Shown: positions 1 through 7,303 of the stretch, piece after piece | Layout of the letters: each line of letters begins with the position of its first letter | Position numbering within the stretch: position 1 is the first letter of the stretch | Assembly: GCA_002480165.1 (NCBI GenBank) | Contig: DLBP01000018.1 | Location: 1 to 21,754, forward strand | Reading direction: 5' to 3' | DNA length: 21,754 bases | Source: Proteobacteria bacterium UBA7821 | GTDB taxonomy: Bacteria; Pseudomonadota; Gammaproteobacteria; Comchoanobacterales; Comchoanobacteraceae | Notes under the pieces: model-generated | Seen by the model: only the letters and a program-made list of their open reading frames with translations | Told to the model about the DNA's origin: nothing | The model's database searches: none | Made by a program: the position numbers and the translations under genes

Positions 1-298
1 GTAACAAGAATCCAAGAGGGACAATGTTTTTGTCTTCGACTGTTTGGTGATCAATCAGTGTTTCAATCCAGTCAGTGAGTAGTTGTATAGGGTTACCGTA
101 GTCTTCAGTCGACGGATCACTGTTGGGCATGTTGACTAGTTGTTGATCGTTATCAATCTTAATCAGCGTAGAGCAGCAGAGGCCGTGAATAATCCGGTTA
201 GCAAAATAAGGCCTAAGATAGAAGGCAGAATGAACAGTGTCTTTATATTGATAGCGTTTATCTAAATGCAGGTCATTCCTACTACTACTGCCATACAT
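1..298 (-). CDS. Unrecognised protein, N-terminal 99 codons, runs off left edge
   Basis: An uninterrupted minus-strand frame starts at the ATG at 298-296 and stays open to the window edge. An in-frame TGA lies directly upstream of the ATG, so this is the first possible start, although no Shine-Dalgarno sequence precedes it. The visible protein begins MYGSSSRNDLHLDKRYQYKD and contains NRIIHGLCCSTLIKIDND and GNPIQLLTDWIETL. It has no signal peptide or membrane segment. I do not recognise it. The order of a hydrophobic strand, a short acidic stretch and a helix beginning 'DP/NP..LL' faintly recalls the N-terminal part of chorismate-binding enzymes (PabB/TrpE), but that is a weak impression. The missing upstream signals also allow a 5'-truncated gene. 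Confidence 0.45.
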   Translation of the reverse strand, partial: MYGSSSRNDLHLDKRYQYKDTVHSAFYLRPYFANRIIHGLCCSTLIKIDNDQQLVNMPNSDPSTEDYGNPIQLLTDWIETLIDHQTVEDKNIVPLGFLL

Positions 299-694
299 TC
301 AACCGCAGCATAATAGTTATAACAATAAAGCCATTGCTGCTGCAATTGGCATTAAATAAACTCCAAAACCTCACCAAGCCCCAAGAAAGAAAAATCGTGA
401 AAGTATAATTTTTCTTGCGCCAAATAATGAGCATTACATGATCTACCAGCAATTAGAAGCCACGCCACAAAACAATCATCAAATTATATGGTTAGGCCAA
501 CACTCACACAATGCCATACTCAATACAAAGGTTCTTCGATAAAAAATCAGGGGCTTATCAAGTAATTGTTCAGATTTCACAATCACATATACTTGTCAGT
601 TCAAAATCCTCAATGGTAGAACTCGGTGAGCTAATCCAAATTAATACGATCAAGATAAGTAACATGCGTTATTCGGAGCTGCTGCACCAGATTC
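299..694. other. Gene-poor stretch at the left end
   Basis: Between the edge gene and the LRR pseudogene I see no intact gene, RNA gene or mobile element. The stretch holds the broken plus-strand frames listed separately. An AT-rich segment around 310-335 could carry a promoter for the minus-strand edge gene, but I cannot fix its boxes. Confidence 0.4.
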
Positions 695-735
695 TTATCG
701 TTGACGAAATAACATTTGATCTGATGGAGTGCTAG
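360..735 (+). pseudogene. Broken open frames, possible decayed gene
   Basis: Two overlapping plus-strand frames may be remains of one gene. The first is open from 360 to the TAA at 540-542 and contains ESIIFLAPNNEHYMIYQQLE; it follows a TAA at 357-359 and has no usable start codon before residue 27. The second runs 511-735 and has segments such as GAYQVIVQISQSHILVSSKS and ELIQINTIKI, which look like alternating beta strands. No Shine-Dalgarno precedes the ATG at 511. One frameshift near 495-540 would join them. I recognise no family. The alternative is that both frames are chance, which is possible at this length. Confidence 0.25.
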
Positions 736-1456
736 GTGCGCTCTGACTGGTATTACTCAATGATGCTGTAGTTCGATTGTCACCACTTCTTGCTGACGTA
801 ATCATTTTATTCACATCTGACGCTTCTTGATCGTTAAAAGATTTAACGAAATCAGCACCCATGGTCCATACTAGCAGTTGTTTGCTCTGCTCGATATTAC
901 CGGATATTTCACTGTATGTTTGAATACATTGCAATATAGTTGATACGGGTAGGTGAGATAATCGTGAAAAAATCGCCTGACTGATTTCATCACTACAATA
1001 CGACACTGGCTCCTGGTGGTAGAAGGTTAAATGCTGGCAAATATCTGCCATACCCCGAGAAAAAACATGTGAAATGTTTCAAGTAACTGTCGGGAACAAT
1101 TATTAATATTAAACTATTACATCCATAAAACGCATCGTCACAGACGTCAGCGCCTTCATGAATAACAACTTTTTTCAATCCTGTAGAATTCTGGAATACT
1201 CCGCGGCCAATACTCGCCCCCTCAGAAAAACAAGCTCCGTTAGGTTTTCGCGCCTCATGAAGTCATCAGGAACGGTCGCATGCTCGGGAATCTCTACAGA
1301 TGTAGTCCCATCAGGCATATGGCAAAGCACATAGTGCCAGTCTATTACTTTCACATTACTTGGTATTTTCCCACTATATTTCTTTACAGTAAAGACAACA
1401 TAATAAGATTTTTTTGTCAAGAAAATTGCACCATCGTTAACAACGACTTCCTTCAA
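695..1456 (-). pseudogene. Frameshifted BspA-like leucine-rich-repeat (LRR_5) gene remnant
   Basis: Three minus-strand frames follow one another with short overlaps and read as one protein. Frame 1 (1456-1175) holds SVEIPEHATVPDDFMRRENL and then LTELVF. Frame 2 (about 1190-993) continues NSTGLKKVVIHEGADVCDD, then AFYGCNSL and PDS. The pattern L-x-x-hydrophobic-x-I/V-P...AFxGCxSL is the signature of BspA-type LRR_5 repeats. Frame 3 (about 1078-695) carries a 118-residue tail that starts MADICQHLTFYHQE and ends in a Ser/Thr-rich region. The breaks lie near 1175-1190 and 1050-1080. Frame 1 itself opens just after an in-frame TGA with LKEVVVNDG, which looks like the middle of a repeat, so the N terminus is probably lost too. 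LRR_5 proteins are usually surface proteins or effectors. The repeat call is fairly safe. The single-gene reconstruction, and whether frame 3 belongs to it, are inference; sequencing error is the main alternative. Confidence 0.55.
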
Positions 1457-1565
1457 GTCGGCTCAATCTGACAATACATTATCACCTATAATAATATCCC
1501 CGCAAATGTCTTAAGAATGTTTATTCTTTATCCACATCTAGTCGGCTAGAATAGGAGTGTTTTAA

Positions 1566-1616
1566 ATGATGTTTTTGAAGAATGATGCTGGTAATACTAA
1601 AGTAATTCATATTTAA
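1566..1616 (+). other. 16-codon small ORF with strong SD upstream of the protease gene
   Basis: An ATG-ATG start at 1566 is preceded by AGGAG at 1553-1557 (8-base spacing) and opens MMFLKNDAGNTKVIHI before a TAA at 1614-1616. It ends 32 bases before the protease ATG. It could be a leader peptide or the stub of a lost gene. A -10-like TAGAAT at 1547-1552 would start transcripts at or after the SD, which argues against both elements being used together. Nothing shows that it is translated. Confidence 0.2.
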
Positions 1617-1648
1617 TAGATCAATACACATTGAAAACGAGGTTGATC

Positions 1649-2932
1649 ATGTTATCGAGTGACTTGTCTGATGCTTTTTTTGAGACAGTTTCACCTAGTA
1701 TTTTTCATTTGACTGATCTCAATGGGTTAGTTAGGGGAACAGGCTTCATATTTGGTGATGGCTATTTACTGACTAACGCACATGTTACCAAGAACGCTCA
1801 GTTATACTCAAAGTTAGGGCTGGTTAAGTTGAATCAGTCTCGCCCAGCATCTGTACATTGCCCAGATCTGTCAATTTGCACATTCAATGTTGATGAGATG
1901 GGGTGGGTGCCATTACGCTTATTAGACCGTTTTAAATCAGAAAAAGTAGTTGATGTAAAATATTTTATCTATGATTTAGCACACAGTCAGATAATTGAAT
2001 TAAAGCCCGAAAAGATAGCCTGTCCTAAGGGAGTCAATTATTATGCTGTTCAAGGTGATGTCTTACCGGGTCATGGGTCATCTGGTTCGCCGGTGATTAA
2101 AGCTATTTGTCGACTATCTCAGGATAGATCTGACTGGGATTTTCAGGTGGTATCAATGCTGTATGCTCGCATCTCTGATAGGCCAAGGCGCTTGTTGGCA
2201 ATTGATTTACTTGACGAGCTTCGCCAAACCTGTTTGTTGGCCATACAGAAAAATACAATGAGTATATTTGGTTCGTACGTTAATCAGGCGATGATTGATG
2301 ATTACCAACAATTACTTCAGTCATACCATTCACCACCTATCGACCCTAACACAGAAATTGATAATCTAGAGTGGTTAGGAGGTGATGAGTCAACTGGTAT
2401 TGTTGAATTCAAAGCGTCTTTTTTGTGTACAGGTTTGACGAAAGCACTCGCTAAGCGACATGCCAATATCCACCGTTTAAAACAAAAGACAAACCGTTTG
2501 CAAAGTGAGCGAGGTCATGACATTTTAGATTGTTTAAAGCACGATTTTAAGGTGTTGATTGATAACATTGCGATCAACCAGATCTGCCGGGGTTGTCCCA
2601 AGATGATTTCATCTACTGAATTACTAAGGCTTGATCAGGATGGTTTGATGCTAAGTGTGGAAGACAATACCGATCGGATAGCATTGTCTGGACGAACCGT
2701 CTCTCAGGTGTTTGCTAGAGTGGTTTTTTCAAAACCAGTGGTTGTTTCCCCCGATATTATCAAACGCTTACTGGAGGAAAGTCGTGATTTCAAGTGCCCG
2801 GTTGTTTATTTAGTCGATGGTCAGTCTGACAAAAGAGTCATTGCTTCAGGTGAAAGGGGGTATTATGTCACAACAGACATGGGGCTTCAATCGTGTGAAG
2901 ACAGTGCCAGTGCCCTGAGTGCTAGGCACTAA
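1649..2932 (+). CDS. Trypsin-like serine protease with unassigned C-terminal region
   Basis: A predicted 427-residue chymotrypsin-fold peptidase. The N-terminal ~200 residues hold GTGFIFGDGYLLTNAHV with catalytic His45, PDLSICTF with the likely catalytic Asp73 (the 'DLA-L' position of HtrA-like proteases), and GHGSSGSPVI with catalytic Ser145. The spacing is that of a Trypsin_2 domain. There is no signal peptide, membrane segment or PDZ domain, unlike DegP/HtrA. Residues ~205-427 are unassigned. They hold LGGDESTGIVEFKASF at ~243-258, a 'EFK' pattern seen in some nuclease-like domains, and a basic helical stretch at ~264-290. ATG 1649 is chosen over an in-frame TTG at 1631 because AGG at 1640-1642 sits six bases before it. 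The stop overlaps the stop of the convergent MFS gene by 11 bases. The protease fold is secure. Substrate and cell location are unknown, and an effector or defence role is speculation. Confidence 0.8.
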   Translation: MLSSDLSDAFFETVSPSIFHLTDLNGLVRGTGFIFGDGYLLTNAHVTKNAQLYSKLGLVKLNQSRPASVHCPDLSICTFNVDEMGWVPLRLLDRFKSEKVVDVKYFIYDLAHSQIIELKPEKIACPKGVNYYAVQGDVLPGHGSSGSPVIKAICRLSQDRSDWDFQVVSMLYARISDRPRRLLAIDLLDELRQTCLLAIQKNTMSIFGSYVNQAMIDDYQQLLQSYHSPPIDPNTEIDNLEWLGGDESTGIVEFKASFLCTGLTKALAKRHANIHRLKQKTNRLQSERGHDILDCLKHDFKVLIDNIAINQICRGCPKMISSTELLRLDQDGLMLSVEDNTDRIALSGRTVSQVFARVVFSKPVVVSPDIIKRLLEESRDFKCPVVYLVDGQSDKRVIASGERGYYVTTDMGLQSCEDSASALSARH

Positions 2933-4154
2933 CCTGGAGTTGAGTGCGATGTTGGCTCTTACTCAGCAACAAGCACGATAAGCTACCCGTTAAGCATAAT
3001 GCAATTAAGGGCAAAGTTACGTGGTATTCAAATAAGATACCGCAGAAAACACTACTAATTGCTGTTGTCAGTACGACAATTGATTGGTTGAGCCCCATGA
3101 CTTTCCCTTGCTGGTTTGTTTGAGCTTGTCGAGATAGTAATGTATGACAGCAGGGTAGGCAGATTGCTATCATAAGTGAGATGACCATTAGCTCCATGAT
3201 AAATAGTTCGATCTGTTTCGTCTGGCTCAAGCAAGTTAAGCCAAGGCACATGCCAAACATAGAGACATTTGCTAAAATCCGAGGTGAATAAAGTCGTGCA
3301 AGTGCTGCATTTAGCCCAAGGTTAGCGAGTAAAATGACAGATGCGCAGGCAGCAATAAGTAGTGATAAGTCTTGTATGGAGAAGTTGAAGTATTCGACGG
3401 CATAGATGGGATAGTATCTAAAAAAACCCATGATCGTAAAATAGACTGCTGCATTAAAATACAGTAATAATTTAAGTTTTTTGTCAGCCATGATCGATTT
3501 TAAAGCGGTAAAGAAGTCGTTTTGGTTGGCAAGCTTTATTTTGCTTTGGTTGGATTCTTTGAGATAGATGAGCGCAAGGGGGAAATTAGCAGCACAAATC
3601 AGAGCAATGCCATAAAAAGGGATGGTGTATTGTTGAATAGTCGTTTTTGCAAGCCAGCTGACAGGCGTGAACAAAAGCGGACCAACAATAAAGGACAGTG
3701 ATGTGGCTATGTGAATGTAACCAAAATAGCGTTGTCGCTCTTTTGCTTCAATTAGGTCAGCAATCATGCTGTGCGCGATGGTGATATTGCCTTCACAAAA
3801 ACCTGTGACGATTAGGCAGATCATGAGTCCTGTCAGTGATTGATATTCGATCATTAAAGCGATTGATAAAAAAGCGGCCGGGGCGATCAACATCGTGACT
3901 AGTAATGTTGGACGTCGGCCATAATGGTCTGACAGGTGCCCAATTAGATTAGTCCCTATTATCTGGCCAGTGGGATACAGTGCCATGAGTATGCCACTTA
4001 GCAGACCCATGTTCTCTTGCCAGTAAGGTCCAAGGTTGAGTAAGTTATCTCCAACCAGTGGCGCAAGTATGACAATGCCAATGCTTTTACCAAGATCTGC
4101 AAGAAATATGATAATGTAAGTGGGTAACAGTTGAAGAATGACAGGGTTTCGCAT
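2922..4154 (-). CDS. MFS permease, drug-efflux (DHA1)-like
   Basis: A 410-residue major-facilitator protein of the inner membrane with about twelve hydrophobic segments. The loop between segments 2 and 3 reads GHLSDHYGRRP, the classic MFS motif A (GxLxDRxGRR). The first half, with TGFCEGNITIAHSMIADLIE, resembles TetA/Bcr-like proton antiporters that export drugs or metabolites. The central loop at ~200-220 is polar and charged, as expected between two six-helix bundles. The ATG at 4154 has no clear SD. The gene is divergent from hemD across 178 bases and converges on the protease with an 11-base overlap, so it is probably transcribed alone. MFS membership is certain; the substrate cannot be read from the sequence. 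A siderophore, porphyrin or drug exporter would all fit, and the position beside heme genes is only suggestive. Confidence 0.85.
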   Translation of the reverse strand: MRNPVILQLLPTYIIIFLADLGKSIGIVILAPLVGDNLLNLGPYWQENMGLLSGILMALYPTGQIIGTNLIGHLSDHYGRRPTLLVTMLIAPAAFLSIALMIEYQSLTGLMICLIVTGFCEGNITIAHSMIADLIEAKERQRYFGYIHIATSLSFIVGPLLFTPVSWLAKTTIQQYTIPFYGIALICAANFPLALIYLKESNQSKIKLANQNDFFTALKSIMADKKLKLLLYFNAAVYFTIMGFFRYYPIYAVEYFNFSIQDLSLLIAACASVILLANLGLNAALARLYSPRILANVSMFGMCLGLTCLSQTKQIELFIMELMVISLMIAICLPCCHTLLSRQAQTNQQGKVMGLNQSIVVLTTAISSVFCGILFEYHVTLPLIALCLTGSLSCLLLSKSQHRTQLQVSA

Positions 4155-4253
4155 GGGTGATCTTTATCAAAAATTTATCTATCATATCAAACATAAAACA
4201 ATTAAGTCAATGATTATAATACAGTTTGATTGCCAAACGGCCAAGCGATCCAG

Positions 4254-4277
4254 ATTGACAGTGGCGGTGTTGTCAAT
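4254..4277. repeat. 7-bp inverted repeat in the MFS/hemD intergenic region
   Basis: ATTGACA (4254-4260) and TGTCAAT (4271-4277) form a perfect inverted repeat around a 10-base spacer. The left arm contains a consensus -35 box, so the repeat could be an operator over a hemD promoter. A second dyad, GTTTG-ATTGC-CAAAC, lies at 4224-4238. No regulator can be named. Confidence 0.35.
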
Positions 4278-4282
4278 AAAAT
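4255..4282 (+). promoter_or_regulatory. Candidate sigma-70 promoter P1 for hemD-hemX-hemY
   Basis: The -35 box TTGACA (4255-4260, consensus) is followed after 16 bases by TAAAAT (4277-4282, one mismatch). Transcription would start near 4289 and give a leader of about 44 bases carrying AGGA at 4315-4318. Confidence 0.5.
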
Positions 4283-4297
4283 AGACAGCATATCGCG

Positions 4298-4326
4298 TTG
4301 ATAATCAGTTCAACAGGACTTATGAT
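4298..4326 (+). promoter_or_regulatory. Candidate sigma-70 promoter P2, abutting the hemD start codon
   Basis: TTGATA (4298-4303) and TATGAT (4321-4326) each have one mismatch to consensus and are exactly 17 bases apart. Only six bases separate the -10 box from the ATG at 4333, so a transcript from P2 would start at or next to the AUG and be leaderless. Confidence 0.5.
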
Positions 4327-4332
4327 AGTATC

Positions 4333-5100
4333 ATGAAAACAATCGAAAAATCCGCTTTGCGCATTGTTTCCTTCAGGCCAGGTTCGAGTGGAATGAGGTT
4401 GTGGCTTAGTCGCTTGTCAAAGGGAGATCAAGTTTACCTCTACCCAGGTATCGTCTTTCAAGCCAATGAGCCCGATGTAAACCTACTGGCTTCTTTGAGA
4501 ACGACAGCTAATAGCTATGTTGTCTTTACTTCGCCTAGGGCTGTTACGAAGGCATTGTTCCCCAAGTATCAATCCATTTTTTTAGGTCATCAGTTATTAG
4601 CAGTTGGTCAAACAACACAAGAAAAATTAAAAGCTTATGGATTAGATGCTGCCGTATCCGATTTAAAACCGGGCTTACACGCTTTAGTACAGTCCTATCA
4701 GGGACATCTATCTGATAATTGGCACCTGATTGGCGGGCCAAAATCATCAGCATCACAGGCAGTGATTCAAGCAATTCAACGATGTCATGGTACTGTAGAC
4801 TATTACACCGTGTATGACTCCATGCTCGCTACCGTTAAGGGTTTGCCGGGATCTCAATCTTTGTTGAATAAGCGAGTTGATGTCATTGTGATATTGAGTG
4901 AGATGAGTTTGAGGTATTGTTTTGCTGTGATACAGCATCACCAATTTGTCGGTTGGGAGGATGCCATCTGGCTGGTGAGTTCGGATCGCATAAAACAGCT
5001 TATTCAATCTTATTTTTCGAGTACGGTCAGCGTTTTTATAGTTGAGCCTTATGATTTTTTTATAGAAAAATGGCTAGATGAGTGTTATCATACAGTGTGA
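4333..5100 (+). CDS. hemD: Uroporphyrinogen-III synthase HemD
   Basis: HemD closes hydroxymethylbilane and inverts ring D to make uroporphyrinogen III, the branch point for heme and siroheme. The 255-residue length is normal for the family. Primary sequence is poorly conserved in HemD, so recognition rests on family landmarks: the N-terminal strand RIVSFRPG, VVFTSPRAV at ~63-71, LLAVGQTTQEKLKAYG (~88-103), LIGGPKSS (~133-140) and YYTVYDS in the second lobe. The context confirms it, since hemX and hemY follow immediately. In many gammaproteobacteria hemC lies just upstream of hemD; here the upstream neighbour is a divergent MFS gene, so HemC must be encoded elsewhere. The ATG at 4333 has AGGA only 14 bases upstream, which is too far for efficient use. 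A TTG at 4357 is an alternative but has no SD either. Confidence 0.88.
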   Translation: MKTIEKSALRIVSFRPGSSGMRLWLSRLSKGDQVYLYPGIVFQANEPDVNLLASLRTTANSYVVFTSPRAVTKALFPKYQSIFLGHQLLAVGQTTQEKLKAYGLDAAVSDLKPGLHALVQSYQGHLSDNWHLIGGPKSSASQAVIQAIQRCHGTVDYYTVYDSMLATVKGLPGSQSLLNKRVDVIVILSEMSLRYCFAVIQHHQFVGWEDAIWLVSSDRIKQLIQSYFSSTVSVFIVEPYDFFIEKWLDECYHTV

Positions 5101-5118
5101 TTGAAAGAGGAGTCTCTA

Positions 5119-6132
5119 TTGGCTGACCCAAATACTGACAAAACTGCTCATAAAAAAACCAACTGTAATAGCCTAATCGCAGCCTTTTTAGCTGCCATTG
5201 TCTCGCTGTTTGGATTGAGTGTTTATCTTTATCATCAACAACAACAAATAGTCATTGATAGTCAGCGACAGATAGCCAGTATCACAACAGACCACATGAA
5301 ATCGATCAATGATTTACAGCATCAGATTCAGCAGTTATCTCTGCGATTGTCAATGACTGAGCGGTTAAGTCAAGCAATGCCTGATCATCCTGTCGAAATT
5401 GCCCAATGGTTAATGGCGTTGTCACAGCTAGACTATACGGTCAATAAGCAGCAAGATTATATTCGGGCAGGTGTCTTATTAAGTGACTTACAGGCACAAG
5501 CTGCCGATTCTAGCCAACCAGTTGCTAGTCGTTTCTTAACTCAGTTAAATAGCTTTCAGGTTCGGTTGCATCACATGGCTGCTTACAGCCAAACAAAGCA
5601 AGCGAAAGCCGATGACTTGCAGCAGCTGATTGCAGTCACAGATCAACTGGTTGAGTCCGTTTCGGTAGATTTTTACCAGATGAGTGACTGGCAAAGTCAT
5701 GTGAAGCCGGAATTAATTAGTTTGTCAAAATCTTGGCAAGAAAATATCGACAGTTTTCTAAATCGCTTGACGACTGGTTATGCCATTGATTACGATGCTA
5801 AACAAGATATAACCATGAAAACGGATCTTGAAAAAAGTTTGTTTGTGTGGCACGTTCGCTATCAGTTAGCCATGATACAATGGGCTTTGGTCAATCACCA
5901 AGCCAAGTTTTATCATCCAGCGATTGCGAATCTATCCAGCCAGTTGGCTGCACATTTATCAAGTAGTAAGAAGCTGATCTTATACCAAGATAAACTCAAG
6001 GATTTAGACCAGTTCGTGTTTGAGCCGATGGTTTTAGACCTAACCCCAATCATAGAGGCTCTGTACGCACACAAGCAAGCAGTCACACCAGGCCAATCGG
6101 GTGAGATGAACCAGTCGCCAGACGCATCATAA
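5119..6132 (+). CDS. hemX: HemX-like membrane protein (HemX/PF04375 type)
   Basis: A predicted inner-membrane protein of 337 residues encoded between hemD and hemY. It has a short cytosolic N terminus, one membrane span (~LIAAFLAAIVSLFGLSVYLY) and a large periplasmic part. That part starts with a coiled coil rich in Gln and continues with helical sequence, including ERLSQAMPDHPVEIAQWLMA. This is the layout of gammaproteobacterial HemX. HemX was once annotated as a uroporphyrin-III methyltransferase, but it lacks the SAM-binding fold of CysG/CobA and its real role in heme synthesis is unresolved. I chose the TTG at 5119 because GAGGAG (5107-5112) lies six bases before it. A longer reading from TTG 5101 would put that SD inside the gene. 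It starts 18 bases after the hemD stop, so it is in the same operon. Confidence 0.85.
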   Translation: MADPNTDKTAHKKTNCNSLIAAFLAAIVSLFGLSVYLYHQQQQIVIDSQRQIASITTDHMKSINDLQHQIQQLSLRLSMTERLSQAMPDHPVEIAQWLMALSQLDYTVNKQQDYIRAGVLLSDLQAQAADSSQPVASRFLTQLNSFQVRLHHMAAYSQTKQAKADDLQQLIAVTDQLVESVSVDFYQMSDWQSHVKPELISLSKSWQENIDSFLNRLTTGYAIDYDAKQDITMKTDLEKSLFVWHVRYQLAMIQWALVNHQAKFYHPAIANLSSQLAAHLSSSKKLILYQDKLKDLDQFVFEPMVLDLTPIIEALYAHKQAVTPGQSGEMNQSPDAS

Positions 6133-6142
6133 GGAGATTATT

Positions 6143-7303
6143 TTGTTTGTTCGTTCTTTATTTTATGTCTTATTCACAGCTGTCGTATTATTTTTATTCT
6201 ATGAAGACCAGATGGGTCACGTGGTTATTCAGGTAGCTAGTTGGCGGATACAAGTTTCTCTCTGGTTAATGCTAGTCATCCAGGCTGGTATTTACTGGTC
6301 AATAAGAATGGCTTCTGGTCTGTTGAGTTTGCCAAATTTATATAATAGGTGGTTAGGTCGACGCTCTTCAGAGTGTAACCTAACCAGCATCGCAGATATT
6401 CTATTAGCTTTCACAGAGGGTAATGAAAAACAACTAACAGCCAATTTAAAGCGAACTCGGCTGGATAGTGGCCGTTGGGTCGTCGTTTGGCCACTTGTTC
6501 AAGCGATGTTCCATGGTTTATCTGGGGATGGTGACGAAGTGAAGCGTATCCTCAGAAAGATCACACACGTCGATAAACAGAGTCATCAGCGAGCCAGTTT
6601 CGTGCATGCACTCATCAGTTATATTCAGTTAGATTACCCGGCTGTAATCTCACAGATCGAACCGCTTTTGTTACAGTACCCAGATCACCATTATCTGATT
6701 ACCTTGTTGATCTCCAGTCACTGGGAGCTGGCTCATTACGAGTGGCTATATAGGCATCGATCACTGATTAAACAAGGTCGTTACCTGACCGTTGATCAGA
6801 TGGAGGTGGTTGATTATAAAGGGGCAGAACAAGTGCTGTCGAAAGCACTCGAGTCAGACAGTCTAGATGATTTTTATGCCAGCTATAGCCAACTGGCCCG
6901 ACCTATCAAACAAAGCGAGAAGATTGTAGGACTCTATCTCGAGTACCTGCAGAAAACGAAGCAGTCTGATCAGATGACAAAATATCTCGATCGCCTGTAC
7001 CGAACAACAAAAGCCAGTTGGGTTATCGAATATTACGGTACGGTTTTGACCGGCGATGAGGCTGAGCGTATCAATACAGTCATTAAATACCTAGGAGAAT
7101 CTCCTAAAAATCTAGATTGGATGTTGTGTCTTGCTCGCTTATATCGAGCTAGATACCAAAACCAAGAGGCATTGGTCTATCTTGAGCATGTCATGGCTGA
7201 TCGACAAGATAGTGCGGTTCTAAAAGAGCTCGCGGGTGTTTACAAAGATACGCAACAATTTGAGCAAGCAGTTGCTTGCCTGATGAAGGTAAGTGCCAAA
7301 TAG
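6143..7303 (+). CDS. hemY: HemY-like heme-biosynthesis TPR membrane protein
   Basis: A 386-residue protein with two N-terminal membrane spans (about residues 3-20 and 37-56) followed by a helical, TPR-like domain with repeats such as LARLYRARYQNQEALVYLEH and LAGVYKDTQQFEQAVACL. This is the proteobacterial HemY (HemY_N plus TPR), which is distinct from the protoporphyrinogen oxidase called HemY in Bacillus. It is proposed to act as a scaffold for late heme enzymes at the membrane. The start is TTG 6143, fixed by a full AAGGAG at 6131-6136 with six-base spacing; the hemX stop TAA sits in that same SD region, ten bases before. Both hemX and hemY thus use TTG starts with strong SDs. Its stop codon abuts the smpB stop codon with no gap. 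Confidence 0.88.
   Translation: MFVRSLFYVLFTAVVLFLFYEDQMGHVVIQVASWRIQVSLWLMLVIQAGIYWSIRMASGLLSLPNLYNRWLGRRSSECNLTSIADILLAFTEGNEKQLTANLKRTRLDSGRWVVVWPLVQAMFHGLSGDGDEVKRILRKITHVDKQSHQRASFVHALISYIQLDYPAVISQIEPLLLQYPDHHYLITLLISSHWELAHYEWLYRHRSLIKQGRYLTVDQMEVVDYKGAEQVLSKALESDSLDDFYASYSQLARPIKQSEKIVGLYLEYLQKTKQSDQMTKYLDRLYRTTKASWVIEYYGTVLTGDEAERINTVIKYLGESPKNLDWMLCLARLYRARYQNQEALVYLEHVMADRQDSAVLKELAGVYKDTQQFEQAVACLMKVSAK

Noticed and set aside
2909..2930. AGTGCC/GGCACT hairpin at the protease/MFS junction as a two-way terminator
   Set aside because: The stem is six bases with a 10-base loop and no T-tract on either side; it also lies inside both coding ends.
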